Of a DNA stretch of 64,000 bases, positions 27,177 to 34,117 are shown in pieces (the stretch's first letter is position 1; the number at the start of each line of letters is the position of its first letter). The DNA is from DAIQNV01 sp038748775 (lineage in GTDB: Bacteria; Planctomycetota; Phycisphaerae; Phycisphaerales; UBA1924). The notes beneath the pieces were generated by a model. The model saw nothing but the letters and a program-made list of their open reading frames with translations. It was not told where the DNA came from and made no database searches. The stretch lies in contig JBCDIT010000002.1 in the NCBI GenBank assembly GCA_038748775.1, forward strand, positions 463,432-527,431, read 5' to 3'. Both the position numbers and the translations under genes were made by a program.

Positions 27177-27344
27177 CTATCCGACCGAGTTGTGAGATGT
27201 CTCGTCATCCCTGCCGAGCGCGACGCGCATCGCGGGGGTGTCGAGATCGTCGTATTGACCGCTTGTCACCGAGCGGATGAACAACGCGACGAACAGACCG
27301 GCCAGGATCAACGCCGCCGGCAGCATCAACACAATCACCGACAT
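27177..27344 (-). CDS. ccoS: Cbb3-type cytochrome oxidase assembly protein CcoS
   Basis: A short gene of 55 codons. The protein starts MSVIVLMLPAALILAGLFVA, a single membrane helix, and continues RSVTSGQYDDLDTPAMRV. That is the hallmark CcoS pattern (W/R-x-V-x-SGQ-x-DDL-x-x-PA). CcoS is needed for cofactor insertion into cbb3 oxidase. The ATG at 27344 is preceded by GGGAGG six bases upstream, a strong site. The preceding frame on the same strand is the end of a CcoI-like ATPase, the usual neighbour, 12 bases away. No ccoNOQP genes are in the window. Confidence 0.72.
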   Translation of the reverse strand: MSVIVLMLPAALILAGLFVALFIRSVTSGQYDDLDTPAMRVALGRDDETSHNSVG

Positions 27345-27356
27345 CGCAAACCTCCC

Positions 27357-27518
27357 TCAGGACTTTCCTTGGTTCGCCGGGCGGACGGCCAAGCGAACAT
27401 CGCCATACGCGGACGCCAGCGTGACCACGGTGATCGAACTCAACGGCATGAGCACCGCCGCGAGCAGTGGGTCAAGAAGACCAGCGATCGCCGATCCAGC
27501 CGCGAGCCCGTTGTCACG
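27357..27518 (-). pseudogene. 3' remnant of a CcoI-like copper-transporting P-type ATPase
   Basis: About 53 codons read NGLAAGSAIAGLLDPLLAAV, then LMPLSSITVVTLASAYGD and a stop. This matches the last membrane helices of CcoI/CopA-type heavy-metal ATPases (consensus MxPLxAAxxMxxSSxTVV). An in-frame TGA at 27519-27521 cuts it from anything upstream, and no P-type ATPase motifs (DKTGT, GDGxND) occur beyond it. The adjoining 60 bases (27541-27600) are only about 40 percent GC, suggesting a deletion junction. It lies 12 bases before ccoS, the order seen in cco clusters. Confidence 0.5.
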
Positions 27519-27659
27519 TCACACTTTCCAGATCGCCTGATTCGTGATTGCAGGGTCATGCATGTTTCGGTGTATTTGGTATTTAGTAGGTCTATGAGAT
27601 CACCGTATCGGGTTGAATTGCCAGACTGGGCGTCGTTGGCGGTGCGATGGGCAAAAAGC
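27519..27659. other. Low-GC gene-free stretch
   Basis: Between the ccoI remnant and the terminator of the PEP-CTERM gene there is no credible coding sequence. Bases 27541-27600 are about 40 percent GC, in sharp contrast to the mid-60s of most of the window. I read it as a deletion or insertion scar. Confidence 0.4.
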
Positions 27660-27690
27660 AAGACCGGACGCCTCTTGGGCGCCCGGTCTT
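27660..27690 (-). terminator. Rho-independent terminator of the PEP-CTERM gene
   Basis: On the minus strand AAGACCGG...CCGGTCTT forms a stem with inner GCG/CGC pairs, followed by TGCTTTTTGC. It lies about 195 bases after the stop of the PEP-CTERM gene (27884) and before the ccoI remnant, so it separates the two. Confidence 0.7.
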
Positions 27691-27883
27691 CACACTCTGC
27701 TCCCATCGTTGTTGTTCTCTTCGCCGTCGGGCTGGGATGGTGCCCGGACCGAACGATGTCCGCCGGCGTCTCTGGCGTTGCAGGGGACTGCGAACTGGGC
27801 CAAAGGAAGCACGGCCGAGAGCTTGTGGGCCCCCGGCCGGCGAGTACGGTCTTGGACCGTTCCGTTCTCCTCAGCGGTGCCAA

Positions 27884-28699
27884 TCAGCGCCGGCGGCGGG
27901 CCGCGGCGAGGCCCGCGGAGCCGAGCAGGGCGAGGGTGGCCGGGGTCGGAACCGGCTCGCCGAAGATGAAGTCGTCCATCACGACGAGGTCGGTGGTGCC
28001 GGTCTCGAGGCCGCCCAGCGCTTCGTTGCCCGAGTAGATGCGGACCGAGCCGACGATCGCGTCGGCGTACGAGACGCCGACGAACGAGAGCGAACCTTCG
28101 TCGGTCGGGCCGGCATCGGCGAAGACGCGGTCGAGGAGGTTGCCATCGGCGTCGAAGTACTCGATGAACGTCGAGTCGTCGTAGTCGACGTCGGTGAATA
28201 CGGCACCGAAGCCGGTAGTGGTGGCCTTGGTATCGCTGCCGGCGACGAAGAACTGGACCTCGACGACGTTGCTGTCGAGCGCTGTGAACAGGCGCTCGGG
28301 GCTGAAGGTGCTGAACTTATCGGCGTACGCCGCGTTGATGTTGCTGAAGCGGACGCCTTGTCCGCTGGCTTCGGTTGCGGAAAGCTGGAAGCCGCTTCCG
28401 GGGGTGGTGAACTCGATGCCCCGGGCGCGGGGGTTGAAGTCGGCGTTGAAGAAATCGCCGGCGAATGCGTTGGGGGCCGAGACGGCGTCGGGGGCGGCGT
28501 CCCAGTTGATCTGGCGGCGACCCGAGCCGACGGAGCCTGGTTCGTTGGCGTTGAGTTGGCCCAAGTCGTTTCGGAACGTATCGACGATGCCGGAGAGGCC
28601 CGCCGCGTCGGCGGAGGCGCCGGTCCGAACGAGTTGCGCGTTGACAGCCCCGGCGCCGGCGGCGATGGCCGCGGCGCACACGATCGCGTGACGTTGCAT
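27884..28699 (-). CDS. PEP-CTERM-like secreted protein
   Basis: A 271-residue protein starting at the ATG at 28699, preceded by AGGAAGG. It has an N-terminal signal peptide (MQRHAIVCAAAIAAGAGAVNA) and a beta-rich body with DVDYDDSTFIEYFDADGNLL. The C-terminus is VPTPATLALLGSAGLAAARR, a sorting signal: a Pro-x-Pro motif, a membrane helix and an Arg cluster. The motif is PTP instead of PEP, a variant common in planctomycetes. Such proteins are thought to be processed at the outer surface by an exosortase; none is in the window. A terminator lies downstream. Its promoter region is shared with the divergent ECF factor, which makes it a possible target. Confidence 0.82.
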   Translation of the reverse strand: MQRHAIVCAAAIAAGAGAVNAQLVRTGASADAAGLSGIVDTFRNDLGQLNANEPGSVGSGRRQINWDAAPDAVSAPNAFAGDFFNADFNPRARGIEFTTPGSGFQLSATEASGQGVRFSNINAAYADKFSTFSPERLFTALDSNVVEVQFFVAGSDTKATTTGFGAVFTDVDYDDSTFIEYFDADGNLLDRVFADAGPTDEGSLSFVGVSYADAIVGSVRIYSGNEALGGLETGTTDLVVMDDFIFGEPVPTPATLALLGSAGLAAARRRR

Positions 28700-28827
28700 T
28701 TTGTGTTTCCTTCCTAGGATCTCTCTTGCAACACTGTCTTTGGCCGGGGCGTGTGCACCGACCCACCGCGCCCAAGAACGGTATTGGACGTTGTGAGGCG
28801 CAATTCTCGTTGACATCTTTTTGAACA
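28700..28827. promoter_or_regulatory. Divergent control region between PEP-CTERM and ECF genes
   Basis: A spacer of 128 bases between two divergent genes. TTGACA occurs at 28810-28815, but only 12 bases before the sigma-factor ATG, so it cannot serve as a normal -35 for that gene. No other clear boxes are seen. Confidence 0.3.
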
Positions 28828-29427
28828 ATGACCACCGACGCACACGATCTCACGCTTCTTCTGAACCAGGGCTCGGCGGGCGATCGGGCCGCGGCCGAGC
28901 GTGCGTTCGAGCACGTGTACGCGAAGCTCAAGGCGATGGCTGGTGGGCCCAGCGGGCCCGGCCGGTCGGGCGATACGTTGCACCCGACGGCGCTCGTTCA
29001 CGAGGTGTACGGCAAGCTGTTTTCAGGCAGTCCGGGTTCGTGGAGCGATAGGAGGCATTTTTTCGCTGTCGCGGCCAAGGCGATGCGGAGCATCGTGGTC
29101 GATCACGCGAGGGCATCGCTGGCCCAGAAGCGGGGCGGCGGGTGGAGTCGGGTCGCTGGGATCGAGTTGGTCGAGGGATCGGCGAGCGGCGGGTCGGGGG
29201 CCTCGGGCCCCGGGTTGGACTCGATCACGCTGGTGATGCTCGACGACGCGATGGTTGAGCTGGCCGAGTTGAGCCCTCGCCAAGCGAGGGTTGTGGAATT
29301 GCGCTTCTTCGCCGGGCTTTCCGTTTCTGAGGTTGCGATGATCATCGGAAAGTCAGATCGGACCGTGGAACTGGACTGGCGGACCGCCAGGGCGTGGCTG
29401 CGTACAAGGCTCGGAGACGAGTCTTGA
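28828..29427 (+). CDS. ECF-type sigma factor, kinase-linked
   Basis: A 199-residue planctomycete ECF factor of the type described in Pfam ECF (PF07638). It opens MTTDAHDLTLLLNQGSAGDR, with region 2 around LHPTALVHEVYGKLF and FFAVAAKAMRSIVVDHAR. Region 4 contains SPRQARVVELRFFAGLSVSE and a helix-turn-helix (VAMIIGKSDRTVELDWRTAR). The stop overlaps the kinase start by one base (TGATG). The strong similarity in layout and motifs to the factor at 33530 shows they are paralogues. Confidence 0.9.
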   Translation: MTTDAHDLTLLLNQGSAGDRAAAERAFEHVYAKLKAMAGGPSGPGRSGDTLHPTALVHEVYGKLFSGSPGSWSDRRHFFAVAAKAMRSIVVDHARASLAQKRGGGWSRVAGIELVEGSASGGSGASGPGLDSITLVMLDDAMVELAELSPRQARVVELRFFAGLSVSEVAMIIGKSDRTVELDWRTARAWLRTRLGDES

Positions 29428-31829
29428 TGATCCGCGAGCGATACGAGAAAGCGGCGGAGATCTTTCAGAAGGCTCTGGACGAGCCCGAGGGGAAGCGCGC
29501 CGGGTTCATCGAGATCGCGTGCGAGGGCGACGCAGACCTGCTCGCGGTCGTCCGGGGGCTGCTGCAGTCCGATTCCGAAGAGAGCTTCCTCGACGGCTCG
29601 CTGGGATTGCCGGCGCCGGCGTTCGATGACGATCTCGACCGTCCTGAGGAGATTGTCTCGATAGGCGACTACGAGATCTCGAAAGTCATCGCGAGGGGTT
29701 CGATGGGGATCGTGTTCCTCGCCCAGCAAGCGAATCCCAGACGCGACGTCGCGCTCAAGCTGCTCTCGATCGGCGAGGACACGCCCGGGTCGTTGCTCGC
29801 GGAAGCGACGCTGCTGGGACGGCTCCAGCACCCGGGTCTCGCGCGAATCTATGAAGCGGGGACCGCGATCGCGACGCTCCGCGATGGCGCAACGGCGGCC
29901 GCGTCGTTCATCGCGATGGAGCACATCGAGGCCGAGACACTGGCCGAGTCCATTTCGCGAGCCCCGATGAAGCGACTCGATGTTGCCCGCCTTCTCTTGG
30001 GCATCACCGAAGCGATCGAGCACGCTCACCAACGCGGCGTGATCCACCGTGATCTCAAGCCCAGCAACATTTTGGTCGACGCGGACGGGCGACCGCACGT
30101 GATCGACTTCGGGGTGGGGCTGCTCCGCGACGGGCATGAATCGGCGCCCGGAACGAGGGGCATCGCCGGCACGATCGCGTACATGGCGCCCGAGCAGCTC
30201 GTCGGGCGGATGGACCAGGTCGACACCCGCGTCGATATCTACTCGATCGGCGTCATCGCGTACGAGTTGTTGACCGGGAACGCTCCGCACGGCGCCGCCG
30301 ACTCGATCGACGAGGCGCTGCTCGACCGGATCCGTTCGTCTGAGGTCGACACGAAGCGGGCGTTGACCAAGTCGGCCGGGCGTGAGTTCGCCGGTGTTGT
30401 CGCGAAGGCGATGAGTCGGGACAGGGACGATCGGTACGCGTCGGCGGGGGCGCTCGCGGACGATCTTCGGTGCGTGATCGCCGGACGCCCGACGGCGTCC
30501 GACGACGGCTCTGCGTTCCGCTCGCTTTGGCGGTACGCGCTCGGTCATCGCGTCACGGCGTCGCTGCTCGCGGGCGCGTTCGCGTTGTGCCTCGCGGCGA
30601 TCCTGGGGCTCGCGCTCGCATCGGCCGAGGCGGGACGCTCCGCAGAAAGGGCCGATCGTGCGTTGGAGTCTGCAAGGACCGAAGCGCTGCACGCCGAGAG
30701 GATCGCGGAGTTTCTGAAGGCCGCGTTCTTGGGCGTCGACCCAGAAGAGCAAGGGTCTTCGGTCACGCTTCTCGACGCGATCGATTACGCGTCGGGGCGG
30801 ATCCATCGTGATCTCGCCGACGTCCCTGCGGTTGAGGCCGACGTGCGTTCGGCGATCGGTTTCGTGTACCGCCGCCAGGGGCGCTTCGCCGAGGCCTTCG
30901 AACAAACCCGGATCGCGCACCGGTTGCACCGCCAGTTTCACGGCCCCGACGACGAACGGACAAAGGGCGCCGCCGAGGAACTGGCGTACCTGACGTGGAT
31001 CTACGAGGGCGACGCCGCGGCGTCGCTCGCGGGGCTCGAGGAGCTCTTGAAGGACCCCGATTCGGAGACCCCTGCGCACGTCGGCTGGGTGAGCATGAAG
31101 GCGGGTCTTGTCGCGCTGGCGATGGACGATCTCCCGAGGGCCGAGGCTCACTTGATTGTGGCGGGGCCCAAGCTCGTCGAGGCGTACGGTGAGGTCTTCG
31201 GTGCGCGCGCGATGAGGCACTTGTCGCTCGTCCGTCTCTACTCCGGCGACCATTCCGAAGCGGAACGCCTGGCGCGCGAAGCCGTTGCGGCGTGCCTCGG
31301 AGCGGCCGAGCAGGAGTACATCGTCGCGAGGTGCCTGGTCACCCTGGGCCAGGTGCTCGTCGAACGCGGGAGGTACGACGAAGCGCTCGCGGTGTTGGGC
31401 GAGGCGGAGGTGCGGATGACGGCGCTCATCGGCCCGTCTGGTCCCGACGTCGCCGACCTGCACGCCACGATCGCGAAGGCGGAGTACAACGCAGGGAGGC
31501 CGGCCGCGGCGGTCGAGCGGGCTGACCGCGCCGTCGAGATTCTGCGATCGACCGTTTCGCTCAGCCATCCCGATCTCGCGTCAACCGAGGCGTTTCGGAT
31601 GGTCTACGCGGCGACGGGTGACGCGGAGCGTCGCGATCGGCTGGCCGCGGCGTACCGCACGCTCGACCATGCCTTTGGTCCCGATCACAGGCTGTCGATC
31701 GAGATGCTCCGGCTCTCGCTGGAACACGCGAGAGCGATGAACGAAGACCACGCGGTCCGGCGTCTCGGGTCGACCCTTGAGATCCTGAACGAGCGCCGTC
31801 TGGCGCGCCTGGCCAACGGGGCGGGCTGA
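29427..31829 (+). CDS. Membrane Ser/Thr protein kinase with TPR-like C-terminal region
   Basis: An 800-residue sensor-type kinase. Residues 1-50 are the conserved helical segment seen before planctomycete kinases (ALDEPEGKRAGFIEIACEGD). The kinase domain contains ARGSMGIVF (89-97), Lys111 in VALKLL, HRDLKPSN (207-214), DFG (227-229) and MAPE (253-256), so all catalytic residues are present. A membrane helix lies near 375-397 (ASLLAGAFALCLAAILGLAL). The outer part after it is helical with repeated A-rich hairpins typical of TPRs (for example RYDEALAVLGEAEVRM). It starts at the ATG overlapping the sigma stop, so the two proteins are made together and probably act together. Confidence 0.9.
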   Translation: MIRERYEKAAEIFQKALDEPEGKRAGFIEIACEGDADLLAVVRGLLQSDSEESFLDGSLGLPAPAFDDDLDRPEEIVSIGDYEISKVIARGSMGIVFLAQQANPRRDVALKLLSIGEDTPGSLLAEATLLGRLQHPGLARIYEAGTAIATLRDGATAAASFIAMEHIEAETLAESISRAPMKRLDVARLLLGITEAIEHAHQRGVIHRDLKPSNILVDADGRPHVIDFGVGLLRDGHESAPGTRGIAGTIAYMAPEQLVGRMDQVDTRVDIYSIGVIAYELLTGNAPHGAADSIDEALLDRIRSSEVDTKRALTKSAGREFAGVVAKAMSRDRDDRYASAGALADDLRCVIAGRPTASDDGSAFRSLWRYALGHRVTASLLAGAFALCLAAILGLALASAEAGRSAERADRALESARTEALHAERIAEFLKAAFLGVDPEEQGSSVTLLDAIDYASGRIHRDLADVPAVEADVRSAIGFVYRRQGRFAEAFEQTRIAHRLHRQFHGPDDERTKGAAEELAYLTWIYEGDAAASLAGLEELLKDPDSETPAHVGWVSMKAGLVALAMDDLPRAEAHLIVAGPKLVEAYGEVFGARAMRHLSLVRLYSGDHSEAERLAREAVAACLGAAEQEYIVARCLVTLGQVLVERGRYDEALAVLGEAEVRMTALIGPSGPDVADLHATIAKAEYNAGRPAAAVERADRAVEILRSTVSLSHPDLASTEAFRMVYAATGDAERRDRLAAAYRTLDHAFGPDHRLSIEMLRLSLEHARAMNEDHAVRRLGSTLEILNERRLARLANGAG

Positions 31830-33146
31830 TCAGGCGTCGTAGCAGACCCGGAACTTCGTGAAGGGATAGGGGTAGGTCGCGCGGAACCAATTGCGCAGGC
31901 CCGGGCGGGCGAGGCGGAGGTCGGTCGCCCAGGAGCCGCCGACGACCGCGTAGTGTTTGCCGTCGAAGAAGTCTTTCGAGTATCCGGGGTACGAGTCGAT
32001 GTAGTTGTTGAATCCTGGGTACGGCGCGAAGACGGTCGACGTCCATTCCCATCCGTTGCCGACGAGTTCGCGGACGCCCAGGTGATGCCCGGTGTCCGGC
32101 TGGCAGCCCACAGGCATCGGCGAGCCGACACGGAAGTCGAGGGCCGCGCTCTTTGAAATGTCATCGATACCCGGATGACAGGGGGCGCCCCCGTTGCGAA
32201 TCAGCCGGAGTTCGTTCTCGGTCGGCAGGCGCCCGCCTTTCCACGCGGCGTACGCGTGCGCTTCGACCTGCGACACGCATACCGGCCAGCCCTCGACGCT
32301 GTCGATCGGATGTGTTTCGAGCATGGAGCGGACTTTCAGCCCGCGGTTCGAGTCGGTCCAGTCTTTCGGGCGGGTGATCGCGTTACGTTCCCGCCACTCC
32401 CAGCCCTCGGTCGTCCACCAGCGGCGGTCTCTGTATCCACCGGAATCGATGAACACGCGATAGTCCTGGATGGTCACCGGCGTCGTATCGATCGAAAACG
32501 ATGGCACGCCGACGCTGTGCGGGCCGAGTTCATTGTCCCAAACGAAATCATCGGTCGATTCGAGATCGACGCCCAGGTGAAGGGCCGAGGCTGGCACCAG
32601 CACACGCTCGTTCTGGACGAGTCGGGGCCCGGGCTTGGCCCTCGAAACCAACCCTGGGCGTTTGAACTCGACCGGGAGTTCGTGCATCAGGTAGAGCAGT
32701 GTTTCGTGGTGCATCACCTCGTGTTCGAGCACCATCCACGCCGTTCGCCCGTCGCGCGACATGATGTCGTCGGTCTCGACGGCGTCGATGGCGTCGGCGT
32801 TTTTGAGCAGGGCCGATCTGACCCCTTGCCGATACGCGCAGATCTCATCGAACCCGGGGAGTGTGAGCGACTCGGGGGTTCCCTCGGTTTCGTCCGGGTC
32901 GATCCCGAAGGCGAAGAGGTGATCGAGCCGCTCGTCGGGGGCGCCGTATCCGAGGAGGCCCTGGAAGAGCATGTTGGACGCGAAGGCGCTGAGATGCCCG
33001 ACGTAGAACGCCAGCGGGTGGCGGAGTTGGACGGGCCTCTCATAGAGACGATCGGGCTCGACGCACTCGAAGAGCGCGTCAGACCGATCCCAGGTGGCCT
33101 GAAGGGCCTGCCAGTGCGACCGGGTCGTTGTGATGTTCGGAGTCAT
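31830..33146 (-). CDS. EgtB-like non-haem iron enzyme (DinB + FGE-sulfatase domains)
   Basis: A 438-residue protein with the two-domain layout of ergothioneine-synthesis sulfoxide synthase EgtB and relatives (OvoA, SenA). The DinB-like half supplies the iron ligands: His51 in YVGHLSAF, and His142 and His146 in EHEVMHHETL. The C-terminal formylglycine-generating-enzyme-like half contains SVGVPSFSIDTTPVTIQDY, GGRLPTENELRLIRNGG, VRELVGNGWEWTSTVF and GGSWATDLRLARPGLRNWFR. It would join an oxidised sulfur to a histidine derivative, but no methyltransferase EgtD is nearby, so the substrate is uncertain. The frame is open far upstream; homology begins at the ATG at 33146. It converges with the kinase gene at 31829. 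Confidence 0.8.
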   Translation of the reverse strand: MTPNITTTRSHWQALQATWDRSDALFECVEPDRLYERPVQLRHPLAFYVGHLSAFASNMLFQGLLGYGAPDERLDHLFAFGIDPDETEGTPESLTLPGFDEICAYRQGVRSALLKNADAIDAVETDDIMSRDGRTAWMVLEHEVMHHETLLYLMHELPVEFKRPGLVSRAKPGPRLVQNERVLVPASALHLGVDLESTDDFVWDNELGPHSVGVPSFSIDTTPVTIQDYRVFIDSGGYRDRRWWTTEGWEWRERNAITRPKDWTDSNRGLKVRSMLETHPIDSVEGWPVCVSQVEAHAYAAWKGGRLPTENELRLIRNGGAPCHPGIDDISKSAALDFRVGSPMPVGCQPDTGHHLGVRELVGNGWEWTSTVFAPYPGFNNYIDSYPGYSKDFFDGKHYAVVGGSWATDLRLARPGLRNWFRATYPYPFTKFRVCYDA

Positions 33147-33529
33147 CCTGACCCCAGCGTACACCGGTCGGTCGGGCGTCGCGAGTTCTCCCGCGCGCTG
33201 CCGCGTCGACGAACGCTTCGTGACAATGGGGGCGTCACGTTGCTCATCGATGGTGCGATGCCGACGTTCCCCGCACGGCAGATCGTGGGTGGTGGCTTTG
33301 TCTCCAGATTGCTCAACGCGAGAATCGAGCGGGGTCAGCCGCCGGCGATCGCCCTTCGTACGTTGAGCATCGAAACCGACATCTTCACGCGGGCGGGGAC
33401 TTCGACGTGATTGATATCGAACCTGCGTTGTCGAGGTTGTGGCCGGGTGCCCATAACCCAAGAATCGATATGGCGTTGGCGCGTCCGGGGGTGACGGGTA
33501 TCCTGCCCTCGTATCGGGATGCGCTCCGC
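33147..33529. other. Gene-free divergent spacer
   Basis: A gap of 383 bases between the EgtB-like gene and the third ECF factor, which diverge. Frames are open through it on both strands but show no recognisable protein signature, start sites or hairpins. It must contain both promoters. Confidence 0.4.
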
Positions 33530-34117
33530 ATGAACACACCATCGGATCCAACCGAACCGTTGACTCTGCTGCTCAACAACGCGGCCCGGGGCGACACGGA
33601 CGCTCGAGATCGAGCCCTCGCGATCGTTCACCGTCGTTTGCGCGATCTCGCAGAGGCAGAGATGGCAGGCGAGCGGCGCGGTGTGACGCTCCAACCAACG
33701 GTGCTCATTAACGAGGCGTACCTCAAGATGTTTGGGGACGGCGCCGCACCGGAGAGCGGGTGGAGCGGGCGCGACGAATTCCTCGCGTTGGCGTCGGTGG
33801 CGATGCGTCGCATCGCGATCGACTATGCCCGCAAGAGGCTCGCGAAGAAGCGGGGGGGCGACAAGGCTGGCAAGCCGCTCGACGACGCGGACGCGATCGG
33901 GATCGATATTGACGCCGACAGCCTGCTCGACCTCGACAACGCCCTCCGCGAACTCGAACGCCTCAACGAGCGTCACTCGCGCATCGTCGAACTGAAGTTC
34001 TTCGGAGGGCTCACCGACGAAGAGGTCGCGAGCGTCATCGGCGTCGCCAGGCGCACCGTTCAACTCGATTGGGCCGCGGCTCGCGCCTGGCTCCGCACGC
34101 GGATGGGCGAGGCGTGA
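33530..34117 (+). CDS. ECF-type sigma factor, kinase-linked
   Basis: A 195-residue ECF factor paralogous to the one at 28828: LTLLLNNAARGDTDARDRA at the start, LQPTVLINEAYLKMFGDG and FLALASVAMRRIAIDYARKR in region 2. In region 4 it has HSRIVELKFFGGLTDEEVAS, then a helix-turn-helix, VIGVARRTVQLDWAAAR. I chose the ATG at 33530 over upstream in-frame starts because it aligns with the start of the paralogue. The stop overlaps the GTG of the kinase (GTGA). Confidence 0.88.
   Translation: MNTPSDPTEPLTLLLNNAARGDTDARDRALAIVHRRLRDLAEAEMAGERRGVTLQPTVLINEAYLKMFGDGAAPESGWSGRDEFLALASVAMRRIAIDYARKRLAKKRGGDKAGKPLDDADAIGIDIDADSLLDLDNALRELERLNERHSRIVELKFFGGLTDEEVASVIGVARRTVQLDWAAARAWLRTRMGEA

Noticed and set aside
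29103..31568. 821-codon minus-strand frame across the second kinase
   Set aside because: Antisense to a kinase with every catalytic motif; no start signal and no recognisable domain.
33147..33529. Short frames in the spacer before the third ECF factor
   Set aside because: No ribosome-binding site, domain or codon pattern distinguishes them from background.
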